Shown: positions 1 through 10,943, counted from the first letter of the stretch. The stretch is 64,000 bases of DNA from Antedon mediterranea (GCF_964355755.1 NC_092672.1:9482501-9546500); one strand, 5' to 3'. Notes: generated from the sequence alone by a model not told the origin. A program made the numbers and translations.

Positions 1-214
1 GCGCTACGCACGTAATTGTATTGCCATATGATGATTTATGCCCTGAAATTTATGAGTACCAAATTTTATTTAATTGTGATTCATGGTTGTTAAGATATGA
101 TTACAAACGTGATTTCGTTAAATCGTGCGTAGACCGCGTAATTTTTTATTGCGCACCGTGAAAACATGACCACATCGATTCCTGGCCATAAGGAATATTC
201 TATGAAAAATTGAC

Positions 215-365
215 TTAGCTAGATTAAACTGATATCAAGATAAGGTCAGAAAGCGATAAAACGCATAGTGATACCGGACCGACAGACAGACAGACCGACA
301 GACAGACAGACCGACCAACCGACCGACATAGTGAACTATAGAGTCGCTTCCACGCGACTAAAAAG
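215..365 (+). repeat. Dispersed repeat with terminal hairpin, copy 1 (inverted partner at 2155-2280)
   Basis: About 150 bp containing a GACA/GACC microsatellite (about 280-330), then ACATAGTGAACTATAGAG and a hairpin AGTCGC...GCGACT at 342-359. A close copy lies in the opposite orientation at 2155-2280. More diverged relatives are at 11210-11312, 22190-22265 and 26330-26445. It reads as an interspersed repeat family rather than a gene. Confidence 0.7.
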
Positions 366-446
366 GTCTTGCATTTAAGCCATATAATCAAATTTGCAGA
401 ACTGCTGTTTAAGTGGATATTATAAACAAAGCGTAAGTCGGCCTAC

Positions 447-579
447 CTTCCAACAGTTCTACCGTTTGGTGAATTAGAACTTGATCCACCTGAGACAGAT
501 ATTCCAGTCCTCGTGGAATGGAACCGGTTACTCCATAGTCTGTGCGGACATCACCTACGTTTATCGGTTGTTTAACAAC
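447..579 (-). CDS. Phospholipid scramblase family, one internal exon (partial gene)
   Basis: Minus-strand exon of 133 bp bounded by a good acceptor (polypyrimidine then CAG at 580-582) and a donor (GAAG|GTAGGC, exon end 447). It encodes about 44 residues ending in PRGLEYLSQVDQVLIHQTVE-LLE. This matches the start of the scramblase core, where vertebrate PLSCR proteins have a PPGLEYLxQIDQILIHQ-type segment after a proline-rich N-terminus. Scramblases are membrane-associated proteins linked to calcium-dependent lipid scrambling and, in some members, to nuclear roles. The rest of the core (lipid-binding barrel, C-terminal hydrophobic helix) would lie off the left edge. No matching exon was found in 1-446, and no upstream exon could be identified with confidence. 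Family assignment is fairly sure; which paralog, and whether the gene is intact, cannot be told. Confidence 0.75.
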
Positions 580-2154
580 CTGAAAGAACATGTAATGATT
601 TTACAAAAAAAAAAAAACGTACTACATTTATTCCTAAATAGGCCTATCATTATTGCGATGGGCCTACAGTTATAGACTACAGCTTATAAGAGCAACAGGT
701 AATTTTACCGCGTAAAACACATATGGTTTTTTAGGATGTTTGAACATCAGAGGGAAATGTAAGTAGGCCTATGTTTCATAATAAAGGAACCGAGGGCAAG
801 AACCCCAGTTTCTACTAGATTTAAAATATCTTATTCACACCATGCCAGCCATGATTCCGTATCCTTTCTGTCAGGTCATATAGCTTTCCAGGCCAGTACT
901 CAACTCCAATAAATGCCTAACAATGAGATAAAACGCCTATAAAAACTAACCATTTATACTACACCTCTACACACTACAATTCAGTACAATAATCTTTGAA
1001 CTTACTGGTTCATCCATTTTTGTTTGATGCTGTTTTTAGAATAGTTTCAATTCACGAAGGAAAGATATTACTATCGATATTTATTACGGTCCAGTAAATC
1101 AAAACAAAACAAGGAAACACCTAGAAACGTCACGCGGTGGAGGCAACAAATAACGGCTTACAATAACAACATATATGACAAGCATACTGGATAGCATGTA
1201 AACAAACTCTACAAATAAGGCACAATAAATTCGATGCAATGTACACTGTATAGATTACAGTAAGTGAACTTTGAGCCGATATCATAATTGACGCTTTCAT
1301 TCTTCCATTATAGTACAGTACCCACTTTCAAAGCCTTTTGTTTGCGTTTGCTATCCCCGTACGCTTTTCAAAGAACGCATTTTCAGAAATTCGTAATCAG
1401 TAAATAAAAAGTTAATAAAAAAATATTCATCTTCAATGGAAATACAACAAAAAATACAGTATATGTAATGTAAGCAGTACTGTTGCAAACAAGTGTAAAC
1501 AACTTAATGAAAAAAAAAAAATATCTAAGAAAGATCGCAAAAGAAAGCAATTTTTGTTTGCAACCCACAGTCTGTAGGCCTACGGTTGGCGCGAAGTCGG
1601 TGTTGCCTGTCCACACTAGGTCTACTTACTGGAGAATGTCATCTGCAGGAACACACGACTACAACAACCGTTACGTTAGTTTGTATAAACAAGCAAACTC
1701 CGAGTTTGGCGAGAAAAGATTTTTAAAGTTTGCTTGAAATTTAGGCAAACTGCAGAAACAAATTGTGTTCTGCTGAGGGTTGTGAAGTCAGCCAATCAGG
1801 TAGGTAGCAGCAATAATGTCATCTGATCCTACAGATAGATAAAATTACAACGTACACAATTACCTTAGAAAACATTGTAATGAAAATGCCTAGTCTATAC
1901 TAAACGTAATGGTGAAGAAAACTAGTTTTTACAGCTTATTCTACACTAGCAAAGGAGTTTGGCAAAGCATATAAGTGATCATTTTTATGCAATCATGTGA
2001 ACATATAGATAAATGCCACCGGTAGTCTACAATCGCAAATTAAGCTTTCGAAAATGTTGCAGTGTACGATGCTGACCTTTGGTAAATTGCCGAAAACTTG
2101 TTTTTTTAGAAATTAAGCCAGTTTACACTGGCAAACCCGTAGAAACTTCCGTTT
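580..2154. other. Non-coding stretch, no gene recognised
   Basis: AT-rich sequence between the scramblase exon and the inverted hairpin repeat. Short open frames around 1383-1737 have no recognisable family, signal or codon pattern. Several GTAGACTAG/CTAGTCTAC-like palindromic words between about 1600 and 2640 suggest decayed transposon ends. Part of it may be a scramblase intron or 5' flank. Confidence 0.4.
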
Positions 2155-2280
2155 TTAGTCGCGTGGACGCGACTCTATAGTTCACTATGTCGGTCGGTCT
2201 GTCTGTCGGTCCGGTATCACTATGCGTTTGATCGCTTTCTGACCTTATCTTGATATCAGTTTAATCTAGCTAGCTTAGAG
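2155..2280 (-). repeat. Dispersed repeat with terminal hairpin, copy 2 (inverted)
   Basis: Inverted counterpart of 215-365. It has the hairpin TAGTCGCG..CGCGACT at 2156-2174, then a GTCGGTCTGTC microsatellite, CCGGTATCACTATGCGTTTG and CTGACCTTATCTTGATATC, all reverse-complementary to copy 1. The two copies bracket about 1.8 kb. Confidence 0.7.
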
Positions 2281-3027
2281 ATACTGCAGTTAAGAACTTT
2301 GAAAGATAATTTTAAGGGAAGAAATAACATATTTTAATTATTTATTATAGTTTATGGATAATTGTGTTCCGTTTTATATTGGGTAATCCACTTGATAGTT
2401 GATTAAAGTTTACTTTTTGGATATTCCCGTCTACTTGTTTTTCTTTGTGTAAGGTTTAATGTATGAATGAGGCAAATAAATTAAATGAAAACAATAATTT
2501 TCCAAACAATAGTGAAGTTTACAGAAGTCTCGTCTACATATAGACTACAGCAATCTTTGGAACACTTGTCTGTCAAACTCAAAGTTTGCAAACGCAAACT
2601 TGCTGGTGTAGACTAGTCTAAACACTGAAGAGAAGGTCGACTAAAAACAAATGTATACATATCTCTTCATTTTAATTATCAAATTTGTATAACAAATATA
2701 ATACTTATATGACCATGATTACTGAATAATAGTACTGTTGAGTAATTTTAATACTGTATTAAAATGTTCGAATATCCGAACAAACCTCGGGTATACACCC
2801 ATTTATTTTGATAAGTTAGGTTATGAAATGTGGTCTTTTCTGAATTATACAATCTGTTCAATTTATGTGGTATTCAACTGCCTTTTTTAGATGGCAAGAA
2901 TAATGCCTGTTATTTCGCAAAGTAGTAGAGATGATCTATTTTTGTAAAAAATAATCCATTTCTAATGGATTGAAAATGCAATACTTTATTTTACTGAAAA
3001 TGTCCAAATAAAAAATCTTGATGTTTT
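2281..3027. other. Non-coding stretch, nothing recognised
   Basis: AT-rich DNA without a convincing open frame. A small palindrome (AGTTTGCAAACGCAAACTT) lies near 2582-2601. Confidence 0.4.
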
Positions 3028-3152
3028 TTACACTATAAAACTAGTTTGAAAACAAGTTTACCATAGGCCCAAATATTGTAGTGATATGACATAATCATGT
3101 CCATATAATGGGCACATCACACTTTTTTTGATAGTGTAATCAAGGCTTTAGA
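3028..3152. mobile_element. MITE, 'TACACTATCAAACT' family, copy 1 (diverged)
   Basis: About 125 bp with imperfect inverted ends (TACACTATAAAACTAG ... TTTGATAGTGTAATCAAGGC) and a core with CATGTCCATATA..GGGCACATCACA. The same core and ends recur at 4521-4643 and 7740-7894. It contains no coding sequence and is typical of a non-autonomous DNA transposon. Confidence 0.65.
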
Positions 3153-3592
3153 ATGAAGGAATACAATTTAAAAAATAGTGTCCATAGCTACTTAAAATGT
3201 GTTTGTTCTTGGTCCCTGGAATGACTTTCCAGTCAAGCTATGTTTAATTTAATACTGTATATGGAAGTGAAATTTAGTCTACATTTTGTCTAAATTTATA
3301 ATAATACGTAATATAATTACTTTGTTTGTACAATAAAAAGAATGTTTTGGCAAGATTTTGAAAGAGGGAAACTCTCTAGTTGTATCCCTTCCTGGGTGGA
3401 GTATTTTTTAGATTACATCGAAAGTGAAACAATCAGTTAGTGAGGTTTCTACATAGTGGATTGCAATTGCATTAATAAATAATATACAATTATGATATTT
3501 TTTTAAACAAATGAGACTTATTATTCTGTGATAATGTTATACATTATATTTAGATATTAGATTACATTTTGTTTAGCCTATTAGTCCAAGGC

Positions 3593-3598
3593 TTTATT
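3593..3598 (-). terminator. Candidate poly(A) signal of the AGXT-like gene
   Basis: AATAAA on the minus strand about 90 nt past the stop codon at 3687-3689. Position and sequence fit a vertebrate/invertebrate cleavage signal; use is not shown. Confidence 0.45.
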
Positions 3599-3686
3599 AT
3601 GAAACCATCCATTGATAGATATCTATAGGTTATAAAAATAGGAATTTAAATGTAGCACATGATCAGTAATATTAATAATTATTTCC

Positions 3687-6600
3687 TTATTTGGAAAGGG
3701 TGGTTAACGCATTATTTAATGCTTCTATTATTCTAGAAACATTCTCCTCTGTGCAGTTGTACCCCATTAACCCAATTCGCCAAACCTATAAAAATAAGAA
3801 ATATAAAACACATCATAAAACAGTAAAAACATACATTTTGTAATGGTATTTAGATGCTCGTACATAGATCCGCCCTTTTAAACATCTAAAATGGAATTGT
3901 GAACTATATCTATTTTCGACAGTATTAGATTATTTTTATTAGGGAGGACCTAAGACTAAATTATTACATTTATGAATTTTATAAATCTCACAATTGTTAT
4001 AATTATTAATAAAAAAATTATACATATACTTACCTTTCCAGTTGTCTCTCCAAGGCCTCCAGAAATTTCAATCTTGTAACTGTAACAAGAAAAAGATTAA
4101 ACATTAACTATCAAATTTTTCTTATATTATTTTAACCTGATACACGAATAGGAAAACATATCAGTTACTGTAAGTTGCTAACAATTTAAAAAAAAATAAA
4201 ACTAAGAAGCAGTGGACAGGGCAACTTTCGGAACAAAATATTAAAAAGAAAATTTTGTTTCAACCTCATCACCTAATGGATGATATAAACCCATGAGCCT
4301 ACTGTACAAGTTCTGCGAATTCCATTCCATCAGGCTTAGCTAGTAGCAATTTGTTCTCACAGCAATTCTTGTATCTATGAGCGGGTAAACCCAGAGGCTA
4401 CAGAGCTTAAGGGGTCCAGCACATGAGTAGCCCCAATACAACTATCCAGCGCTGGAGGACCTCTTAGTAGTGGTCTTTGCCCACCGCGTTACACCACTGA
4501 TGAGTGCTCTCATACCAACTAAAGCTCTGTCCACACTATCAAACTTTATGTGACAAAAAATGTGCCCATATATGGACATGATGATGTCATATCACTAACA
4601 TATTTTTTGGCAAATCACACTTTTTGATAGTGGAGACAAAGCATTACACAGCAATATTCGACTGACTGTTTATTACAGGTTACCAAATAAGGTAAACATA
4701 ACTGTATATTTTCAAAGATTACACTGCATTGTTGAATACAAGTATTATACATTGATTTAACATTTATTTCTATTTCTATATAAATTCATGTAAAATATTT
4801 CCATTACTTTTTCATAATAAAATCAGCAATGTCTTTCCAATTAACACCATCTGGTACCTTCACTGTAGTGACAGTCGGTAATCTGACAGCCTAAAAAAGA
4901 AAATTATTTCCAATTCTCAAGTTGTGAAATTTTCAAAAATATTGGAAGAAAAACAAGAAGTTTGTTGTGGTCCTTGCAACCTTTCAGTATTGGGAGCATT
5001 TGATTTGTGCAGAAATATTTTGTGATTTGTGTGTTTCATTGAAATAAATGTGAATCTGAGAGTAATATAAAATAACTTGTTAAGCTTTCACTTTCAAATA
5101 TACTACAATTTATTTGGTCAAACATGTCTTAAAATTGCCCTTACTTGTTACACCTTTCAATGTAAAAAAAAATACCTTACCTTGTCTTTGACAAATAATT
5201 CCAATCCCATGTTTTCAAGCTGGTTGTGAAGTTGTAGTGCACACTTACTGTGCCTTGTCCAACAGTTCTCAAGACCCTGAACAATGGAAAATTATTTTAA
5301 TGCCATATAATCTAATGTTTTTAACCAATAATAAGATGATAAACAGTTAAATCAATTCATTTTTTTTATAACATGCACTACTTTAAAGGCAAATATAAAA
5401 TTTCAGGGGTAGGGAATAATTTTTATTTCGTATAACTAGTTTTTTTCCACACTCTCACCATTCAAAATTTGTCATGACATAGTGGCCAATAAATGTTTTA
5501 AAACATTTTTTAAAGGCTAAATTTGTATTATATTTTAATTGTATTAAAATTATGTATGTATTTGTATTTCGTTAAAAGCGCACGCCAAAGTAAAAAAAAA
5601 GTTCCCCAGCTTAAGATTTAGATTAGTTCAATAAACCAGTCATTTACCTCTTCCGCCAACATTGCTAGGCCTTCTCTTAAGGTGTAAAAGCTACTAATTG
5701 GTCCAGTGTGGTGATATCTAAGTTAACAAAGAAAGGTTATAAGCAAGAAAATAAGAAAAACATAACATTTAATAAGGGGGGAAATCCAACCAGAAATTGC
5801 TGATCATTAGGGACTCTCACAAAGGTTCACAAGACAAACATACACAAGATGCTCTACATAAACAAAGTCTTATTACAAGTTTTTGGGAGTGGAGTAATTT
5901 TTCCCCTAGAAAGAAACCTGACATGTGACGGGACTTGAACTTAGGACCCTTGGAGTGGTTGCCAAACATCATAATCACAACAACAAGACACAACTTCACT
6001 CTAACTTCTTAGTTGAGTAGTTAAAAAAAAAAATGAAAAAAAAAATACCTTCTTGGCTGATCATCAGCGCCCCAGTAATTTCCTAGCTCATTCATATCAA
6101 AATAATAAGATGGTACTTTGGTCTTCCTTGATGCAAGCTTGTCACTAAAAATGTTGACAAAGTATTATTTGTCTTTTGCCTTATGCTTAAAAACAGTGAC
6201 TGTGACAATTTCTTCCCTACTTAGTGACACAAAGAAATATTATTTATAATATATAATACGTAAAAGGAATTGTTAACTATAGTTTAACTTACCATGCTTT
6301 TTGACTAAAAGAAATTGGTGCTGTACCTGGCGGACATCCTAGCACCTTTTGAGATCCACTATAAATCACATCAATTCCTGAAATAAAAATGGTGTAATTA
6401 CTTGTGACGCCCCCTTTTAAAAATTGAAAATGGAAGAATGAATGAAAATGAGTGAATACGTTACCCCATTCATCTGCAAACATTGGTACTCCTCCTAAGC
6501 TGGCAACTGAGTCAACAAACAACAAACAATCATGTTTTTTGCACACATCACCAAAGCCCTCTAGTGGTTGGTGAATACCAGAGGATGATTCACCTTGAGT

Positions 6601-8853
6601 AATGAAAAACACACATGGTTTGTGTTCCTGTATGGACTGTGTAAAGATTTATTAAAAGAAATTATAAAAAACTAAACTAGCCATTTTGAATTATTGTTAC
6701 ACTAATAAAACAATAGACACGTTTCTCGCTCGCGACCAATCAGAAATAGTGGGTATAGATTTGTAAACAAACCGAAAACCTCTCGCCTAGTGCGTGTTGA
6801 AGCATAGCGAAATGGCGACTGCCGAGTGCTTTTGTTGCAAGGTGCATCATAAATGCTGTATATGTTGGATACATCGTGAATTTAACTACACAAAATCACT
6901 GAATAATATTCCTGTTTTTAATTTTCAAACACTTGCTGAGTGGTTTGCGTCGGCTCCGAAGGATAGTGGCGCAAAATCTTGGAAATTTTTCAAGGAAAGG
7001 TACGTCCACGATGTGCTCGTGTCTCTCCGCCCGCCCGGTGGCGTTGCCTGATGTGCGGTACTTCGTCTACTAGGCCTAGGAGGCTTGGGTGTCTGTTTAA
7101 GCGCCGAAGAACATCACATAATACATGGAAGATGCAATAGGAGCATGAAGAAGAATGAAAGATAATAATTAATATATTTACGCAACATTTGTAAATAAAT
7201 TTGCACCGTATATATATAGGCCTAATACTATGTGTGTCAAACCAAAAATGACAATTTGAATACATAAATAAAGTCGATGATTCCGAACCAAATGTCCAAA
7301 TAATTCTACAGTGAATATAAAACATAAGTTTAGAAAATAAATAACATCCTTACCATGCCATTCCATCAAAAGGCTAGTTTTGACGATTGCTTTTTAAGAT
7401 GATCATCTCTCAGTTCTCCCATGCTTTAACATACCTCTCGCTGTGTTTGTTTACCATTGTATACCCACTAAAAGGTCAAACTGACGGTGACCTCGCGAGC
7501 GCGAACCGTGTCTATTGTTTATTTTTTCTAATCTTTATTTTACAACATGGAACCTAAATATACATTATTACACTTTTTGTTTACAAATACCTGAGACACT
7601 TCTTGTGTGGTAAACACCTCGCCTGCAGGCTTCTTTAACACTCGAACATCAGCACCTACATCCATAAAATATAAGTTCAATTAAAAATTCTAAATTGTAA
7701 AAGTTACAAATTACAGTACATAGTGCAATCCCAGTAAAACGCTCTGTCTATCAAACTAGTTTGACAACAAATTGTGATGTACCCAAATATAGAAGGGATG
7801 TACCCAAATATGGTAGTGGTACGACATTATCATGTCCATATATGAGCACATCACATTTTTTGTCACATAAAGTTTAATAGTGTAGACAGAGCTTAAAAGT
7901 AAATAAAAGAAAAGGATACAGAGTCAAGTAAATATGAATACTCCACCACTTAAATGTAAATACCACCTCTTCCTAAATAAGCCACCTATTCTAAGAGCCC
8001 CCTGAATCTAACATACCGCCAATAACCAACATTACCGATTCTTTCTGCTAAAGATGCAAGTCTTTGACCCCAAATGCCATTAGATCCAACAAGCACAACA
8101 TCTCCAGGCTCAACTATATTGACCAGCGCTGCTTCCATTCCTGCATGTCCAGTGCCACTGATGGCTAAGGTTAAGTTGTTCTTGGTTTGAAAAGCATACT
8201 GCATGCCCGATTTAATATCATCCATTATCTATGTAAATAAAATCAATTCAATGTTTAATAATATTATGTTAGAGTTTAAAATTACATAAGACCATTTATA
8301 GAGTTGCTTAATAACCCCCCCCCCCCCTCCCCCTCCCACCCACCAAAAAAAAGTCTTCTGGTGCCACCCTTACTGAATATTAATGGCGAAAGAATTATGA
8401 CGAAAATGGCGCGCCATGCATTTAGCTACTAAAGTACATTGTGTTCTCTATCTACACAGTACAGGCCTACTACTTTTATATAAATATTACCTACCACCAC
8501 AACACCTATTTATTTTAAAATAGGCAAAATTAAAGTATGACCTAGTCCTTTAGGCCGAGACTTGCGCTACAATGCAAGAAATTACTTAGGCCTAGGCCTA
8601 GGCCTACCTTTAAAAATTCCGGATGCATATGGCCAAGCAAGGGCAATGCCGACGCTGCCAACACACGCGGTGGGCTGTTCGAGGGGCCTGGACCAGTAAG
8701 CAATTTATGTGGAACATTCATAGGCTCAAAAAGACCTGTCGGGGGATCTATGTTACACGTTTGTAAATTAAATGAGGTGCAGAAAAAGGACCGTAATTGT
8801 TGATAACCAAGTCGCCCCCATGACGTTATTTTAGTCACTCGTTGCGTAAACAT
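3687..8853 (-). CDS. AGXT: Alanine-glyoxylate / serine-pyruvate aminotransferase, 11 exons, complete
   Basis: Fold-type I PLP aminotransferase that moves the amino group of alanine (or serine) to glyoxylate (or pyruvate), removing glyoxylate. Exons read on the minus strand: 8853-8608, 8228-8036, 7655-7591, 6636-6465, 6377-6293, 6144-6049, 5717-5648, 5276-5181, 4890-4808, 4079-4034, 3785-3687. All junctions are AG/GT and the phases agree, giving about 416 residues (human AGXT 392). Family landmarks in order: [51 protein letters not shown] with the PLP lysine in exon 5, [19 protein letters not shown], and WRIGLMGYN near the end. The ATG at 8853 begins a basic, Ser/Thr-rich, acid-free leader that looks like a mitochondrial presequence. 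ATGs at 8907 (longer) and 8721 (shorter) are alternatives. The protein ends in LSK, not a peroxisomal SKL-type signal. Identity is secure; start and location are inferred. Confidence 0.93.
3787..4033. other. AGXT last intron
   Basis: Intron between exons 10 and 11, 3786-4033, with GTAAGT donor and TTTTTATAG acceptor on the minus strand. It holds only AT-rich sequence. Confidence 0.8.
4370..4515 (-). repeat. Candidate SINE-like repeat in AGXT intron 9
   Basis: Unlike the AT-rich intron around it, this segment has balanced base composition. On the minus strand it reads AGTGGTGTAACGCGGTGGGC then AAAGACC..CCTCCAGCGCTGG. That style is seen in short interspersed repeats of marine animals. No second copy is present in this window, so the call rests on composition only. 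Confidence 0.3.
4521..4643. mobile_element. MITE, 'TACACTATCAAACT' family, copy 2
   Basis: 123 bp with inverted ends: AAAGCTCTGTCCACACTATC on the left mirrors GATAGTGGAGACAAAGC on the right. The core has CATATATGGACATGATGATG. It lies in AGXT intron 9. The family is shared with 3028-3152 and 7740-7894. Confidence 0.75.
5815..6015 (-). repeat. Candidate tRNA-derived SINE in AGXT intron 6
   Basis: On the minus strand the segment contains AAGTTCAAGTCCCG, close to a pol III B box (GGTTCRANNCC). It lies about 50 nt downstream of TTAGAGTGAAGTTGTG, a possible degraded A box. Orientation and spacing fit a tRNA-like SINE head inserted between exons 6 and 7. There is no cloverleaf good enough for a working tRNA gene. 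Confidence 0.4.
6708..7520. mobile_element. DNA-transposon-like element with terminal inverted repeats, in AGXT intron 3
   Basis: About 813 bp bounded by inverted ends: AACAATAGACACG at the left and CGTGTCTATTGTTT at the right. A second inverted block follows (GTGGGTATAG near 6749 against TATACCCACT near 7460). GC-richer blocks with CTCGCGAGC-type palindromes sit inside each end. Target-site duplication is not clear; flanking TA/AT-rich DNA makes it ambiguous. Inside, on the plus strand, is a short frame at 6812-7051 (next entry). It is probably a small or internally deleted cut-and-paste transposon; the superfamily is not recognised. Confidence 0.65.
6812..7051 (+). CDS. Short Cys-rich open frame inside the intronic transposon, unknown
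   Basis: The frame opens at ATGGCGACTGCCGAG (an upstream in-frame ATG lies at 6794) and runs about 79 codons. The N-terminal third has a dense Cys/His cluster ([20 protein letters not shown]), suggesting a small zinc-binding module. A stretch with W and F follows ([10 protein letters not shown]). A good splice donor, GGAAAG|GTACGT, lies at about 6999, so this may be only the first exon of a transposase-like gene whose remainder was deleted. No family was recognised. It lies antisense to the host AGXT gene, inside the inverted-repeat element. Confidence 0.35.
   Translation: MATAECFCCKVHHKCCICWIHREFNYTKSLNNIPVFNFQTLAEWFASAPKDSGAKSWKFFKERYVHDVLVSLRPPGGVA
7740..7894. mobile_element. MITE, 'TACACTATCAAACT' family, copy 3
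   Basis: About 155 bp in AGXT intron 2. Left end is GCTCTGTCTATCAAACTAG, right end AATAGTGTAGACAGAGC, mutually inverted. The core has ATGTACCCAAATAT repeated twice. It is the longest copy of the family in the window. Confidence 0.75.
8315..8343. repeat. C-rich homopolymer tract (G-rich on the AGXT coding strand)
   Basis: A nearly pure run of C with occasional T in AGXT intron 1. On the transcribed gene's sense strand it is a G-run that could form a quadruplex. It is probably simple-sequence expansion. Confidence 0.6.
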
Positions 8854-8907
8854 TATAAGTATTATGTGTGTACTGCCTGCTGCATGCTGAGCGATGTAAT
8901 AAGCCAA

Positions 8908-9025
8908 AGAGCGGAAGTACCATCTTGTACCATCTATCCAGGCACCAAAAACTAAACTCGAGCGGCGCGGAAGCTCGAAATTCTACAAAGGTCAACAATC
9001 AATCAAGATGACGTCACCCAATCAA
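8908..9025 (-). promoter_or_regulatory. Probable AGXT core promoter: ETS, CRE and CCAAT motifs
   Basis: Just upstream of the AGXT first exon. The ETS-type word GCGGAAGT is at 8911-8918, next to a CAAGATGG word on the minus strand. A perfect CRE palindrome TGACGTCA is at 9009-9016, directly followed by CCAAT at 9018-9022. The cluster within 170 bp of the start codon, and no TATA box, fits a housekeeping-type promoter. Function is inferred from motifs alone. Confidence 0.45.
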
Positions 9026-10621
9026 TACTGGTCAATACATTATAATCGATATTATAATAATGATTATGATCGATATGTTTATTACTTTTATTAAAACATT
9101 GTGACTGATTCAATATAGCCTACAAATGAAATTAGTAATAACTAATAGGGGCCGCTAATAACAGATTTTGCACGACAATGCATTTTTGTATCAAGGATAA
9201 TATGTCACTCTTCTCTGGGATAAACATCCCCGGTTCAAGGTTATAGAATATTCCAAAATTTATAAAATAGGCTTAATTAATAAATATTGCGCAGCGAAAC
9301 ACGTGATACAGGTAACATTTTAAAGTATTACGGTCCGACGGTACATTCCTATTAGTATCATAAGCATCAAACTAATGTAAAACTGAATATCCAAAACGAG
9401 ATGAACATTTTTAATCATAAGGTAAACCTGATATATATATATTAATATTTGAGCAAATTCATTCAGAATAGGTAAATCGATACTAGTGGGCTGCTAAGCC
9501 TCGTATAAATAGTCTACTCTAATTAGTATAAACTGCATTATTCGGGGTAGGCACTTTCATAGTGTTTTGAAACTACAGCCAACCCATACAGGGCACTAGG
9601 TGTCCCTCCAGAGCCTAAATTATGGCTTAAGGCCTCTGTAATTACTTTATTTTTGTTTTAAAATATCAATTATTATTAGGAACTGTATTGATATGTTTGC
9701 TCGAACTAATCTACAAGCGTACAACAGCAACAACATATTTTGTAGATAATTGCACGTTATGTTGTATTAAAGGATTATATCTCTATCGTAAATAACCTTC
9801 TTATAAACATGATGTTTACAATGATTTGCAATACCATATTGATTTCCAGTCAGGGTAATTAATAATGACAAACACCACGAACAAAAAGTTGTTGATCGTC
9901 CTTGAAAAAAAAACGAAAAACAAAAACAAAAAGTCGAGTGCTAGGGAGGTTTTTTTTTTTAATTATGACCACTGACCGGAAGGAAAAAAATGTATGATTT
10001 GTGTGTGTCGGTATCTTCATGGTTGGCTTACTGTACTTTATTAAATAAAAAAAAAACACATTACAACATACAGTATTATACACAACGTTGGAGTACGATT
10101 TCCAGTTAATTAGTTCCCAGTTCATCGACATTTAATCAGGCCTAATGAAAGGAAATAAATACTTGCTAAAAATACACCACATGAACTTTAATAAAACCAA
10201 AAAAATGTAATAGTTATAATAAATGGATAACACTCGTCAAAACATTACAATGAAACAATGTAGGTTTTACACCTAAGAGCGTGAAACAGGACCTTTGATG
10301 AATTTTTCATAGGCCTAATAAAGATTTTAATGTGAATCGCCCACTCATAAATGACCTATGATTATTTTTAATGAATTGTTTTATTGGCAGAATTAATGTT
10401 TTACCTCAAGTAAATTCATATTATTGTCAAAACACACTTATTGAGATAAAATAAATGGTTCTTCACAGAGGATTGATCAAGGAATGTGGATGACCAATTA
10501 TACAGATACATATCGACGATAATAAGTATGCATTTTTAAATAAAACAAAGGAAATTAGAAAGTTTTTCGTTCTAGAACTAGGATAACCATTTATGCTGTC
10601 AAAAGAAATATTTTGTAAAAC
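9026..10621. other. Intergenic DNA between AGXT and the first MITE
   Basis: AT-rich, with no recognisable coding frame. It contains poly-A/T runs (about 9904-9960 and 10048) and a short TA repeat near 9431. No conserved element was recognised. Confidence 0.4.
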
Positions 10622-10943
10622 CCAATCACGTCATGACGTCATGATGAATAAAAAGAATAAAATCGTTATATTGTCACGACATTTGTCGTATTCGATTGGG
10701 AACTTTCGTTTTCAACGTAAAGATTCGTTGAGTACTTTTTGTATTCGAATTGTAAATTTGTGCTCAACAGAAAGTCATTCGAATAGAAAATGTTGACAAC
10801 GAAAGGTTTTTCGTTAAGAACAATCTCAACGCTCAAAATACTCCGTTAAAGAAGTACTCAACGGAAAAACTGTACTCAACGGTGAAAGTCTAAATCGAAT
10901 ACGACAAATATTGCTCTTATCAATCATGACGTCATTTGATTGG
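10622..10943. mobile_element. Long-palindrome MITE carrying TGACGTCA sites at both ends
   Basis: About 322 bp. The left end CCAATCACGTCATGACGTCA mirrors the right end TGACGTCATTTGATTGG. The inversion continues inward (TTTGTCGTATTCGATT against AATCGAATACGACAAA, and CGTTGAGTAC against GTACTCAACG), so most of the element could fold as one hairpin. There is no coding content. Target-site duplication is not obvious. Each arm carries a CRE/ATF palindrome. Confidence 0.7.

Noticed and set aside
5815-6015. A functional tRNA gene
   Set aside because: Only the B-box-like part is convincing; no acceptor stem or anticodon arm could be folded by eye.
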